Assembly: GCA_015058145.1 (NCBI GenBank)
Contig: SVCX01000008.1
Span: 1-41,710, forward strand
Direction of reading: 5' to 3'
DNA from: Clostridiales bacterium
Lineage (GTDB): Bacteria > Bacillota > Clostridia > Peptostreptococcales > Anaerovoracaceae
DNA length: 41,710 bases
In this document: in pieces, positions 1 to 7,621 of the stretch
How positions within the stretch are numbered: position 1 is the stretch's first letter
How the letters are laid out: each line of letters opens with the position of its first letter
Notes under the pieces: generated by a model
Told to the model about the DNA's origin: nothing
Seen by the model: only the letters and a program-made list of their open reading frames with translations
Database searches by the model: none
Translations under genes and position numbers: made by a program

Positions 1-860
1 GCTCCAACCACTGGTGATGTCACCTTGGTGAGCAGCCATGCCAGTGATACTTCTGTCATGCTGACCCCGTGCTTCTCAGCGAGTTCCGCCACGCGGCCTA
101 TAATCACATTATCCTGCTCCGCTGTGGCATCGTACTTGAACTTCGCATAGCTATCTTCTTCAGCACGTTTCGTCCCGCCCTCTCCTGGCAGTCTCGAAAG
201 TCTGCCGCTGGCCAAAGCGCTGTACGGCGTGAGTGCGATGTTCTCTTCTTCACAGTACGGCACCATTTCACGCTCTTCCTCGCGAAAAATCAGATTGTAA
301 TGTCCTTGTATGGAAACGAACTTCGCAAATCCTTCCTTCTCTGCCAGGGCGTTTGCCTTAGCGAGCTGCCAGGCGAAACAGTTGGAGATGCCGATGTATC
401 TCGTCTTGCCTGCCCTCACGGCACGATTCAATCCATCCATAATATCTTCAATTGGGGTGTTCCAGTCCCACATGTGATAGATGTACAAATCAACGTACTC
501 CATCCCGAGGTTCTGAAGGCTGGTGTTGATCATATTCTCTATGTGTTGCTGACCGCTGATGCCTTGTTCAATTTCTTCCAGTGTGCGGGGAAGGAATTTC
601 GTCGCAACGACTACTTCATCACGCTTTGCAAAGTCATTCAGCGCGCGTCCAACATACTGCTCGCTGGTACCGCTCTGATACCCAATCGCTGTGTCGTAGA
701 AGTTGACGCCGAGATCAAGGCCGCGCTTTATTATCTCTCTCGAATGCTCCTCATCGAGCGTCCAGCTGTGCTGACCTCTTGCTGCGTCGCCGAACCCCAT
801 GCATCCCATGCAGATGCGTGATACATTCAAATCTGAATTGCCAAGCTTTGTATATTTCAT
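1..860 (-). CDS. Aldo/keto reductase (3' end outside window)
   Basis: NAD(P)H-dependent oxidoreductase of the aldo/keto reductase superfamily, predicted cytosolic, reducing an aldehyde or ketone; the substrate is not predictable. The reading frame is open to the left edge, so about 286 residues are visible and the C-terminus is missing. The catalytic tetrad is recognisable: Asp56 in FYDTA, Tyr61, Lys88 in VATKF and His129 in YIYHMWD. The ATG at 860 is chosen because AAAGGAG sits 9 bases upstream and the N-terminus (MKYTKLGNSDLNVSRICMG) starts like typical YajO/YghZ-type members. It lies 14 bp downstream of a flavodoxin remnant on the same strand, a common pairing of redox genes in Clostridia. 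The family call is firm; the substrate is unknown. Confidence 0.93.
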   Translation of the reverse strand, partial: MKYTKLGNSDLNVSRICMGCMGFGDAARGQHSWTLDEEHSREIIKRGLDLGVNFYDTAIGYQSGTSEQYVGRALNDFAKRDEVVVATKFLPRTLEEIEQGISGQQHIENMINTSLQNLGMEYVDLYIYHMWDWNTPIEDIMDGLNRAVRAGKTRYIGISNCFAWQLAKANALAEKEGFAKFVSIQGHYNLIFREEEREMVPYCEEENIALTPYSALASGRLSRLPGEGGTKRAEEDSYAKFKYDATAEQDNVIIGRVAELAEKHGVSMTEVSLAWLLTKVTSPVVG

Positions 861-874
861 CTGTCCACGCTCCT

Positions 875-1252
875 TTACATTGCACTTTCAAGCCAGTTTT
901 TGATTACGGACTCATTCGGACGGTTGATCTGAACGCCGTCTGCCCATTTCACATTTCCACTGACATTCTTATGAAGTGCAGTGTCGCTTCTGCCGACTCC
1001 GCTTCCGCCGGATGTGCAGAACGGAAGAATCGTCTTTCCCGAGAAGTCATAGCGCTCAAGGAACGTTTCTATGATTCGCGGTGCTACTCCCCACCAGATT
1101 GGGAATCCAATGATTACTGTGTCGTATGAATCCATGTCTGTCACATCATTTGCAATCTCCGGTCTTGCAGAAGGATCGTTCATCTCAATACTACTGCGGC
1201 TTTTCTTGTCCATATACAAGCGCACCGCCAAAGTCCGCAACGAAAAAAGCAC
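875..1252 (-). pseudogene. Flavodoxin-family protein, N-terminus missing
   Basis: C-terminal about 110 residues of a small flavodoxin (Flavodoxin_4-like, FMN electron carrier). The conserved middle and end are intact: MDKKSRSSIEMND, the FPIWWGVAP flavin-contact strand, and CTSGGSGVG. The N-terminal strand and the phosphate-binding loop that normally open the fold (about 40-50 residues, T/S-x-T-G-x-T type) are absent. The frame runs upstream only into MLFSLRTLAVRLY, which does not resemble a flavodoxin start and overlaps a different small ORF (1191-1301). I infer a deletion that removed the flavodoxin 5' end and the 3' end of the upstream gene. No convincing ribosome binding site precedes 1252. 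FMN binding, hence function, is doubtful. Confidence 0.75.
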
Positions 1253-1301
1253 CGTAACAGTCGTTCAGCATGTCTTTTCTCAGTTTATCAATATCAATCA
1301 T
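1191..1301 (-). pseudogene. Start of a small conserved gene, cut by a deletion
   Basis: A 36-codon frame beginning MIDIDKLRKDMLNDCYGAFF. The pattern I/L-D-x-D-K-L-R-K-D-x..YG resembles, from memory, the N-terminus of a small uncharacterised Clostridia protein family (about 55 residues, 'DKLREDLxDYYGTAMF'). The expected C-terminal half is missing: after DFGGALVYG the frame runs into flavodoxin-coding DNA in another frame and stops at TAG (1191-1193). A weak GGTGAGGCG precedes the ATG. The arrangement is best explained by an in-place deletion joining two neighbouring genes. It could instead be a genuinely short peptide; family assignment is tentative. Confidence 0.4.
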
Positions 1302-1323
1302 CGCCTCACCAGTCCCATATGTG

Positions 1324-2568
1324 TTATTTCTCCAAACTGTGTTGATCAAGCAGAAAATCCAGTAAGCCAATTACCAGGATCCCATCCTCTGTATGCCATG
1401 GTATCATGCTGCCTTTAACAACAATTATCTTTTTAAAGCTGTCACTGATATTATTGAGCGGCCGGCTTTCCTGACTTGTCTTCTCTGGTGTGTCCAGATT
1501 TAATGCGGACTGAATGTAATATCGATTACTCCCCTGATTACAAATAAAATCAACTTCAGTCTGTATCCGTTTATTCCCTTCACGTATCTCAACAACACCA
1601 ACGTCAACATTATAACCTCGTACGAGGAGTTCATTGTAGATTGCGTTTTCCATCAGATGTGATTCTTCCTGCTGCCTGAAATTCAGACGAGCATTTCGAA
1701 GACCCAGGTCTGCAAAATAGTACTTTTGTGGGGTATTAATGTATTTCTTGCCCTTCACATCATAGCGTAAGGCCTTTTTTATGATAAACGCATCTTCCAG
1801 ATAGTTCAGGTATGAATTGATTGTATTGATGGACAGTTCTTTTGTGCCTTTGCTTTTGAAGGTATCATATATTTTTTGAGGATTAGTCAGAGAGCCTACT
1901 GAAGAAGCGAGAAGATTGACCAATGCGTCCAGTACATCCAGCCTTTTGATCTGATTACGATCAACGATATCAGTAAAGTAGGTCTGATTGAAAAGGCCTT
2001 TGAGGTATTCCATCTTATCCGAATCGGTTTTTCGAGAAAGCATCAATGGCATCCCTCCGAAAGTAAGATATTCATTCCAGCATTCAAGTTTATCTCCACC
2101 AACAGCATTATAGAATTCCGAAAAAGATAATGGCTGTAGATGGATCTGGTCACCTCTGCCCCGAAATTCTGTTATAACATCAGATGACAAAAACTTTGAG
2201 TTACTTCCCGTAATATACACATCGATATTGCCATCATAAAGAAGTCCGTTGAGAACTGATTCGAAATCTGATACAAGCTGTACTTCATCCAGAATCAGAT
2301 AATACTGCTTATTGTCTTTGATCAGAGAATGGATATATTCATCAAAAGCTTCAGGGTCAGTATGATACTTCTTATTGGAAATACGATCCAGTTCGATTTT
2401 TATGATATGATCCTTCGGAACGCCTGATTCAAGCAGATAATTCCTGAACATTGGATCCAGCAAGTACGATTTCCCACATCTGCGTATACCGGTCACAATT
2501 TTAATAAGCCCATTAGTCCTTCGATCAATAAGCTTCTGTAAATAATGGTCTCGTTTGATTTCCTTCAT
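1324..2568 (-). CDS. AAA-type ATPase with DUF4143 domain
   Basis: Stand-alone P-loop ATPase of the ATP-binding / DUF4143 family (414 residues, usual length). Walker A is GIRRCGKS at residues 27-34 and Walker B is LILDE at 91-95; the region 140-200 carries the family hallmarks (LxPLSFxEF; TFGGMPLML). The C-terminal DUF4143 region (about 200-375) is a predicted restriction-endonuclease-like fold containing TEVDFIC. These genes are common accessory genes in gut anaerobes, often near mobile DNA, and their cellular role is unknown. The base composition is clearly more AT-rich than the ribosomal and DNA-repair genes in this window, which suggests transfer. A promoter lies at 2620-2648. The ATG at 2568 has only a weak GGGGTG upstream. 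Confidence 0.93.
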   Translation of the reverse strand: MKEIKRDHYLQKLIDRRTNGLIKIVTGIRRCGKSYLLDPMFRNYLLESGVPKDHIIKIELDRISNKKYHTDPEAFDEYIHSLIKDNKQYYLILDEVQLVSDFESVLNGLLYDGNIDVYITGSNSKFLSSDVITEFRGRGDQIHLQPLSFSEFYNAVGGDKLECWNEYLTFGGMPLMLSRKTDSDKMEYLKGLFNQTYFTDIVDRNQIKRLDVLDALVNLLASSVGSLTNPQKIYDTFKSKGTKELSINTINSYLNYLEDAFIIKKALRYDVKGKKYINTPQKYYFADLGLRNARLNFRQQEESHLMENAIYNELLVRGYNVDVGVVEIREGNKRIQTEVDFICNQGSNRYYIQSALNLDTPEKTSQESRPLNNISDSFKKIIVVKGSMIPWHTEDGILVIGLLDFLLDQHSLEK

Positions 2569-2619
2569 TCTGCACCCCGATGAATATATTTGCCAATAAT
2601 GTCACTATTCTTCAACCAA

Positions 2620-2648
2620 ACTATATCATGTCAGACAGGATTGGTCAA
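2620..2648 (-). promoter_or_regulatory. Predicted sigma-A promoter of the DUF4143 ATPase
   Basis: Minus-strand TTGACC (2643-2648), 17-bp spacer, TATAGT (2620-2625). Expected transcript start about 2613, giving a leader of about 45 nt before the ATG at 2568. Confidence 0.65.
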
Positions 2649-3088
2649 TGTGCTTACTGAATATTTTTGCCGTGATCGGCATATTTCTTCATTTTGAATC
2701 ATTACTAGAAATGTGGCCGGAAGTGTGTTACAAAAATTTGACGATTCCTTGATTTTGTTGAAACTATATGTATAAGCCAAACAAGGTACCTTCAAGTGAG
2801 CTCCCCTTTTTCATGGCTTTCGAGGGGTATCTTCGTACTGTTTTAGTTATTCTTGGTCGCTTCCACTCTCTGTAACTTCCCAATATCCACCTCTGTCGGA
2901 TCCGTGTCTAACTAGTCTTCCGCTAATGTCAACTTTTTGACCGTTCAGAGGTCTTTCGGAAGAAACAGGCGAAGTTTTTTCGGGATTTGGCCCAGAGGCA
3001 AAAAGGCCAAATGCGGGCCAAAAAAAGGCCAAAACCGGGGATATGATACGATAATCTGCGATAAGTTACGACAACTTGCCGGAAACAC

Positions 3089-3134
3089 AAAAAAGCCCTG
3101 GAAATGCAGTATTCCCAAGGCTTTCAGGGTTTTT
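3089..3134. terminator. Terminator-like hairpin with A/T runs on both sides
   Basis: Inverted repeat with outer arms CCCTG/CAGGG and inner arms GGAA/TTCC, preceded by a run of A and followed by a run of T, so it could act in either direction. On the minus strand it lies 110 bp past the DUF1638 stop, but no gene ends close to it on either strand. Confidence 0.4.
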
Positions 3135-3153
3135 CCAAACAAGTATTGTCGAA

Positions 3154-3192
3154 AAAGTTACTTTTTCATCTGCATAGTTACTTTTTGATCTG
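3154..3192. repeat. Two 20-bp direct repeats (GTTACTTTTT-ATCTG type)
   Basis: Two tandem units with GTTA at 3157 and 3177 (20-bp period), each reading GTTACTTTTT then C or G then ATCTG. The same motif recurs at the 3' end of tsf (4046-4113). The pattern recalls the multiple terminal repeats of IS21-family elements, but no transposase is present and this origin is a guess. Confidence 0.55.
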
Positions 3193-3243
3193 GTGTTCCT
3201 CCCGCTAAATCCCGGTTTGTGCTTATCCGTTCCATCACTTATT

Positions 3244-3894
3244 CTAGACCAGCACATCTTCTCTGCGCACTATTTCCCCCGGTTGTAGAACAAGGAATTG
3301 CTCGCCCCAATCACCCCGAAACAGTTTCTCCAAAAGATACATTCCGCCGTTCACATACTCGAGGTCTGCCGCAAGCCAGTCCGCGTCTTCCTGCACTGCG
3401 CTTTTGTATTCGTCGCTTCTGCAATTGTTGATTCCTGTGTCGATGATCGTCATCATGTTGTAAAGCTTTTGCCAGTCTTTGTGGTATCGTGCTTTTGTAG
3501 CGGCATCGACCTGGGCGGTCATGCGTTCGAAAATGCCTTTGAATGATTCGGGCTTTTTATCTCGTACGTACAGATGATCAGGCTGTTTCAAGTTGCTTAT
3601 GACACTGTCCCCTGTCTGCAGCAGAATCGATATGCAGTCATCGATTTTAGGTATGACTAGTGTCTGACTGGCTGAGATGCCTTCCCAGGAACCACCGCAA
3701 TAGCCCATGGCAATGAGCACCGTATCTGCACCCTCCGGCAGCTTTTGAAATGCTTCTCTGATATGCTCCCGCATCTCATTTGGATCCCGGTGAAAAAGCT
3801 TATTCAGATATATGACCGGGTGATTTGTGCCCGCTCTGCTTTGTGCAGCGTCCACATAGTCCTGCAGGGTGCTGCATGCGATAATGACCTTCAT
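3244..3894 (-). CDS. DUF1638 family protein
   Basis: About 216-residue cytosolic protein of the DUF1638 family. Recognisable family features are the start MKVIIACSTL, TNHPVIYLNKLFHRDP, the Cys-containing core VLIAMGYCGGSWEG, PKIDDCISILLQTGD and DKKPESFKGIFERM. The function is not established; from memory, relatives in anaerobes and archaea occur near corrinoid methyltransferase genes, but no such neighbour is present here. The ATG at 3894 is preferred over an ATG two codons upstream because GAGGGAA is 8-9 bases away. It lies behind the tsf terminator, so it should have its own promoter: an AT-rich TATAAA near 3930 is a candidate. The gene is flanked on both sides by the same 20-bp direct repeats (3154-3192 and 4046-4113). 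Confidence 0.85.
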   Translation of the reverse strand: MKVIIACSTLQDYVDAAQSRAGTNHPVIYLNKLFHRDPNEMREHIREAFQKLPEGADTVLIAMGYCGGSWEGISASQTLVIPKIDDCISILLQTGDSVISNLKQPDHLYVRDKKPESFKGIFERMTAQVDAATKARYHKDWQKLYNMMTIIDTGINNCRSDEYKSAVQEDADWLAADLEYVNGGMYLLEKLFRGDWGEQFLVLQPGEIVRREDVLV

Positions 3895-3983
3895 AATCAT
3901 TTCCCTCGTAAACCGATTTCAGTGTTTTTATATTAACAAAAAAGCCTCTGCGGCGAAAGATGTTCCGCATGTTTCCCTGCAAA

Positions 3984-4020
3984 AGCAAAAGCCCCGAGAT
4001 TGAATATCCAGGGGCTTTTG
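3984..4020 (-). terminator. Rho-independent terminator after rpsB-tsf
   Basis: Perfect inverted repeat AAAAGCCCC/GGGGCTTTT (3987-4019) with a 15-nt loop, followed on the minus strand by a T-rich tail. It lies about 80 bp past the tsf stop and is symmetric enough to work on both strands. Confidence 0.8.
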
Positions 4021-4045
4021 TATATAGCTTGTTTCGAATGATTGG

Positions 4046-4113
4046 CTTAGCCTTTGATTTGAAAAGTTAGCCTTTTAGTTACTTCTTCATCTGAAAAGTT
4101 AACCTTTAATCTG
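4046..4113. repeat. 20-bp direct repeats overlapping the tsf 3' end
   Basis: Four GTTA/CTTA-CxTTT-ATCTG units start at 4046, 4066, 4078 and 4098; the second is shortened by 8 bp. The last unit contains the tsf stop codon and its final QIKG codons. On the minus strand the first unit again reads Q-I-K-G-stop, so the 3' tip of tsf appears to be part of the repeat set. Related to the pair at 3154-3192. Confidence 0.6.
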
Positions 4114-5187
4114 TGCTGCAACTTCTTCTGCGAAGTTTTCTTCCTTCTTCTCGATGCCTTCGCCGACTTCGAATCTGATCACCTTCGTCAGCTTCAGATC
4201 CTTGTCAACAGTTCCCAGGTACTGAGCAACCGTCTGCTTGCCATCTTCTGCTCTTACATAAGTCTGATCGAGCAGGCAGGATTCCTTCAGCTGCTTGGAC
4301 ACACGGCCTTCAACCAGACCCTTGAAGATCTTATTCTCGGCGATTTCCATCTTAGCGGCAATCGCGAGACCAGCCAGCTTCGTCTTCGCTTCTTCTGAGA
4401 GGAAGTTCGGCAGATAGTTGAAGTTGAACTTCTTGTCTGCTCTCTTCTCTGCCAGAATATCAACATCTTCCTGAGACCATACGCCGCCAACCTTGTCGAG
4501 GAGTCCGTTCAGGATCGGCTTCGGAAGTGTGAACGGATCGTTCAGAGCGCTCTCCAGAGTGATCTTTCTGATGTTAGCCAGCTCATCCTCGGAGATTTCG
4601 TCTCTGCTTACATACTGTGGGTTCATTGCTGCAACCTGCATCGCGATGTTCTTCAGGGCAGTCTTGTTCTCATCATTGTCCGCACCGTCAGCAGCGACGA
4701 TAACGCCGATGTTTCCGCCGCCGTGGATGTAGGAAGCCAGAACTTCTCCGGATGCCTTGTCGATTCTTCTGACTGACATGTTCTCGCCGATCTTAGCGAT
4801 AAGAGCTGTCAGAGCTTCGCCGACTGTTGATCCTTCGAAAGCCATCGCCTTGAATGCATCCATGTCGTTGCTTTCTGCATCCAGAGCCAGCTTAGCCAGA
4901 CCTTCTACGAATCCGATGAACTCATCGTTCTTCGCAACGAAGTCAGTCTCTGAGTTGACCTCAACAATTGCAGCTGTTTTGCCGTCTTCTGAGAAAGCAG
5001 TCTTAACCAGACCCATAGCCGCGATTCTTCCAGCCTTCTTTTCAGCCTTTGCAAGACCTTTTTCCTTCAGGATTTCAACGGCCTGATCCATATCTCCGTC
5101 AGCTTCTACGAGGGCTTTCTTGCAGTCCATCATTCCGGAGCCTGTCATTTCACGGAGTTCTTTTACCATCTGTGCAGTTACTGCCAT
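4099..5187 (-). CDS. tsf: Translation elongation factor Ts
   Basis: EF-Ts, the guanine-nucleotide exchange factor that recycles EF-Tu-GDP in the cytosol. The UBA-like N-terminus (MVKELREMTGSGMMDCKKAL), the TDFVAKN motif (about residues 81-87) and the C-terminal RFEVGEGIEKKEENFAEEV are canonical. At 362 residues it is longer than the usual 280-310: about 65-70 residues (roughly 218-285, rich in charged and aromatic residues) are inserted between LESALND and KIFKGLVEGRV. The start codon overlaps the rpsB stop by one base (TAATG), so the two are translationally coupled. The usual downstream genes pyrH and frr are absent; a terminator follows. The 3' tip lies in short direct repeats. Confidence 0.97.
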   Translation of the reverse strand: MAVTAQMVKELREMTGSGMMDCKKALVEADGDMDQAVEILKEKGLAKAEKKAGRIAAMGLVKTAFSEDGKTAAIVEVNSETDFVAKNDEFIGFVEGLAKLALDAESNDMDAFKAMAFEGSTVGEALTALIAKIGENMSVRRIDKASGEVLASYIHGGGNIGVIVAADGADNDENKTALKNIAMQVAAMNPQYVSRDEISEDELANIRKITLESALNDPFTLPKPILNGLLDKVGGVWSQEDVDILAEKRADKKFNFNYLPNFLSEEAKTKLAGLAIAAKMEIAENKIFKGLVEGRVSKQLKESCLLDQTYVRAEDGKQTVAQYLGTVDKDLKLTKVIRFEVGEGIEKKEENFAEEVAAQIKG

Positions 5188-5978
5188 TATTCTTCCTCCT
5201 TCACATCTTCCTCTGCAGCTTCTTCAGCTGGAGCTTCTACTGCTTCTTCTACCGCTTCTTCAGCCTCTGCTGCCGGCTCGCTCTCGTCAAAGCTTTCGCC
5301 CTGCTTCGCTTCGATGATGGCGTCTGCCATGCAGCTTGCGATGAGCTTGACTGCTCTGATAGCGTCGTCGTTTGCAGGAATGATGTAGTCGACATCATCA
5401 GGGTCGCAGTTCGTGTCAACGATACCTACGACAGGGATTCCCAGAGTCTTAGCCTCTGCTACGGCGATCTTCTCCTTCTTAGGGTCTACTACGAAGATCG
5501 CTCCCGGCATTCCCTTCATTTCCTTGATTCCGCCGAGGTTCTTGTCCAGCTTCTCATACTCAGCTCTGAGCTTGAGAACTTCCTTCTTTGACAGCTTGTC
5601 GAATGTGCCGTCTGCTTCCATCTCTTCGATGTCGTAGATTCTCTTGATTCTCTGTGAGATGGTCTTGTAGTTGGTGAGCATTCCGCCCAGCCATCTCTGG
5701 TTTACGAAGAACATGTCGCATCTCTTGGCTTCGTCTTCAATTGCAGCCTGAGCCTGCTTCTTGGTTCCTACGAAGAGAACCGGCTGACCTGACTCAGCAA
5801 CTTCCTTCATGAAAGCATACGCTTCGTCGATCTTCTTCACTGTCTTCTGCAGGTCGATGATGTAGATACCATTTCTCTCTGTGAAGATGTATGGAGCCAT
5901 CTTAGGGTTCCATCTTCTGGTCTGGTGTCCGAAGTGCACGCCTGCTTCGAGTAACTGTTTCATTGAAATAACTGACAT
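5187..5978 (-). CDS. rpsB: Small ribosomal subunit protein uS2
   Basis: Ribosomal protein S2, a late-assembling protein of the 30S subunit at the head-body junction; it helps recruit S1. The start [27 protein letters not shown] and [18 protein letters not shown] are diagnostic. At 263 residues it carries a Glu/Ala-rich acidic tail of about 35 residues beyond the conserved core, a common extension in Clostridia. AAAGGAG lies just upstream of the ATG at 5978. It is first gene of rpsB-tsf, transcribed from a near-consensus promoter at 6145-6173 with a 160-nt leader. Confidence 0.97.
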   Translation of the reverse strand: MSVISMKQLLEAGVHFGHQTRRWNPKMAPYIFTERNGIYIIDLQKTVKKIDEAYAFMKEVAESGQPVLFVGTKKQAQAAIEDEAKRCDMFFVNQRWLGGMLTNYKTISQRIKRIYDIEEMEADGTFDKLSKKEVLKLRAEYEKLDKNLGGIKEMKGMPGAIFVVDPKKEKIAVAEAKTLGIPVVGIVDTNCDPDDVDYIIPANDDAIRAVKLIASCMADAIIEAKQGESFDESEPAAEAEEAVEEAVEAPAEEAAEEDVKEEE

Positions 5979-6138
5979 TCTTTTTCTCCTTTCGGTTTTT
6001 CATCCTTCCACGCGGAGCTTTTCCGGGAAAAAACCTTCTGCACGCTCATGCGCGACAGTCTCATGAGACCGTTAAGGCACCGTCTTCCCTATGACCCGCG
6101 TGTGCTGTTTTTTTATGCGCCGTCCGCGGACGACACCG
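5979..6138 (-). promoter_or_regulatory. Structured 5' leader of rpsB-tsf
   Basis: About 160-nt untranslated leader between the predicted transcript start and the rpsB ATG. It contains a perfect 12-bp palindrome GTCTCATGAGAC (6058-6069) and other GC-rich complementary stretches. A long structured leader on a ribosomal-protein operon suggests autoregulation (by S2), but no known leader family was recognised. Confidence 0.4.
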
Positions 6139-6144
6139 ACAATA

Positions 6145-6173
6145 AATATACTATAAAACCCATGCCAATGCAA
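6145..6173 (-). promoter_or_regulatory. Predicted sigma-A promoter of rpsB-tsf
   Basis: Minus-strand TTGCAT (6168-6173), 17-bp spacer, TATATT (6145-6150). Expected transcript start near 6138. Confidence 0.75.
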
Positions 6174-6275
6174 GAAGAAATCTTCCGGGACATGGCCTGG
6201 TGCGCGGCAGAAACGCAGAATGCCGGCAATACGACTTCTAATGTTCTGAAACTGCTGTCTTATCAGCGAAGCGAC

Positions 6276-6629
6276 TCATCGAATCTCCTGTCTGCTGTGT
6301 ATATTCTCGGTTATATACCTATCGTAAGCTCTCTTCAGTTTGCCGAAACACCTGCTGCCCATTATAATCCTGTCTCCTCCGAACATCACCGCTTCATGAT
6401 TGCCCAACCTGTTAATCTGCTGCATGTTGATGACATAACTCTGATGGGGGTGCACGAACCTGCAGTCAAGCAAAGGCATCAAGGTATCAAACTTCCCGTA
6501 GAAGCAGATATCTTCGCCTTCGCAAACGTGAACTGTGATCTGTCTCCCTGTTTTCTCCATGTATAGGATGTTATCCTGCTTGACAGCGCACATGGTCTGC
6601 CTCACTTTAATGTAAATCACATCTTCCAT
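6276..6629 (-). CDS. LytTR-domain DNA-binding protein
   Basis: A 117-residue protein consisting of little more than a LytTR DNA-binding domain: ILYMEKTGRQITVHV, then the GKFDTLMPLL helix and the FVHPHQSYVINMQQINRL core typical of AgrA/LytR-type regulators. No receiver domain or membrane segments are present, so it is a stand-alone LytTR regulator, predicted to bind DNA as a dimer at direct repeats. The ribosome binding site GGGAGGA precedes the ATG at 6629. It is isolated between the rpoZ terminator and the rpsB promoter. Its target and signal are unknown. Confidence 0.88.
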   Translation of the reverse strand: MEDVIYIKVRQTMCAVKQDNILYMEKTGRQITVHVCEGEDICFYGKFDTLMPLLDCRFVHPHQSYVINMQQINRLGNHEAVMFGGDRIIMGSRCFGKLKRAYDRYITENIHSRQEIR

Positions 6630-6720
6630 AGCCTAATTCCTCCCTCTTCCATCAAGTGTTGATGTGCGCGGCCGCTCTACGCCCTGCACGCACCGGACCC
6701 ATGCTGCGAAAAACGGCAAT

Positions 6721-6757
6721 AAAAATCCCGGCCGAAATTTATCCTTCAGCCGGGCTT
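6721..6757 (-). terminator. Rho-independent terminator after gmk-rpoZ
   Basis: Minus-strand hairpin with arms CCCGGC/GCCGGG (6728-6733 and 6750-6755), followed by ATTTTTATT. It lies about 40 bp past the rpoZ stop. Confidence 0.8.
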
Positions 6758-6796
6758 CTTTCTAGTCGTTCTATTGCATTTTGACCGCGTGCAGAC

Positions 6797-6988
6797 TTAG
6801 CCTTCTCTGTACGTGATCAGGTCCTCCGCGATTTCGTTGGCCGCGATGGATACAGGCTTTGTGACATCTTCTTCCGTAAGCTTCGGAATGCCGTCGATGA
6901 CCTCTCTGGCTCTCTTCGCAGCCAGGATGACCAGCGTGTAACGGCTGTCAGCCTTTGTTCTTATTTCATTCACTGATGGGTATAACAT
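6797..6988 (-). CDS. rpoZ: RNA polymerase omega subunit
   Basis: Omega subunit (63 residues), which binds the beta-prime C-terminus and assists RNA polymerase assembly. Family motifs are PSVNEIRTKADSRYTLVILAAKRAREV and PVSIAANEIAEDLI. The ATG at 6988 is chosen over a longer frame because GGAGGTCTGATT precedes it directly and the protein then starts like known RpoZ (MLYPSVNEI). Its ribosome binding site lies within the end of gmk, whose stop is 2 bp upstream, so translation is probably coupled. The gmk-rpoZ order is the standard Firmicutes arrangement. Confidence 0.95.
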   Translation of the reverse strand: MLYPSVNEIRTKADSRYTLVILAAKRAREVIDGIPKLTEEDVTKPVSIAANEIAEDLITYREG

Positions 6989-6990
6989 AA

Positions 6991-7560
6991 TCAGACCTCC
7001 TTGCCCTTTTCTATTCTCATAATCTGCTGCACTTTCCATACAGCGGTATTCACGTCATCGTTCAGAACCAGATAATCGTACTCATCCGCCTGAGCAAGAT
7101 CTTCCATCGCCTGGGCGATACGGCCCTCGATCTGCTCTTCTGTCTCCGTGCCTCTCCCCCTGATGCGGGCTTTGAGCTCTTCTACAGAAGGCGGCGCGAT
7201 GAATATCAGAACCGCTTCCGGATAGGATTCACGCACCTGAAAGGCGCCGTGGTAATCGATATCCAGCAACACATCATGGCCGCTCTCGGTCCACTCCACA
7301 ACATTTCTGCGCGGCGTGCCGTAGTAGTTGTCCACAAACTTGTTGTGCTCCAGAAGCTCACCCTCCTGCAAAAGCTCCAGAAACTTCTCTTTGCTCACGT
7401 AGTAGTAGTCGACGCCTTCGACTTCTCCTTCGCGCGGAGCCCTTGTCGTCATGGAAACAGAAAACCGCATGTTGCCGTCTGCTTCCAGGATCTTCTTGCA
7501 GATTGTACCTTTCCCAACCCCTGACGGGCCGGAAATTACAAATAATTTTCCTCTAGTCAT
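6991..7560 (-). CDS. gmk: Guanylate kinase
   Basis: Cytosolic guanylate kinase: GMP + ATP to GDP + ADP, in purine nucleotide synthesis and (p)ppGpp homeostasis. The P-loop GPSGVGKGT is at residues 11-19, followed by the GMP-binding motif TTRAPREGEVEGVDYYYVS and the lid region IRGRGTETEEQIEGR. The length (189 residues) is normal. AGAGGATAATCG precedes the ATG. A promoter at 7585-7614 lies in the short gap after yicC, so gmk-rpoZ can be expressed separately from yicC. Confidence 0.97.
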   Translation of the reverse strand: MTRGKLFVISGPSGVGKGTICKKILEADGNMRFSVSMTTRAPREGEVEGVDYYYVSKEKFLELLQEGELLEHNKFVDNYYGTPRRNVVEWTESGHDVLLDIDYHGAFQVRESYPEAVLIFIAPPSVEELKARIRGRGTETEEQIEGRIAQAMEDLAQADEYDYLVLNDDVNTAVWKVQQIMRIEKGKEV

Positions 7561-7584
7561 CGATTATCCTCTGGTCACCGATGC

Positions 7585-7614
7585 ATTATACCATACACCG
7601 CTGAAACAATACAA
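7585..7614 (-). promoter_or_regulatory. Predicted extended -10 promoter of gmk-rpoZ
   Basis: Minus-strand TTGTAT (7609-7614), 18-bp spacer, TATAAT (7585-7590) preceded by TGG, an extended -10. Confidence 0.7.
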
Positions 7615-7621
7615 AGCTTTT

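Larger units (their letters stand above)
2649..3243. other. Gene-poor stretch between the ATPase and DUF1638 genes
   Basis: About 595 bp without a credible gene; the short frames here lack ribosome binding sites and family resemblance. Visible elements are a TGCCG/CGGCA hairpin near 2668-2681, a run of AAAGGCCAAA-type motifs at about 2987-3036, a terminator-like hairpin at 3089-3134 and two 20-bp direct repeats at 3154-3192. The mix looks like decayed mobile or intergenic DNA. Confidence 0.5.

Noticed and set aside
2847-3257. Several short frames between the ATPase and DUF1638 genes
   Set aside because: They overlap each other on both strands, cross the terminator-like hairpin, and have no ribosome binding sites.
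6058-6069. Copy of the 74-bp repeat family because of TCATGA
   Set aside because: Only the six-base core is shared; the internal conserved blocks and 43-bp spacing are absent.
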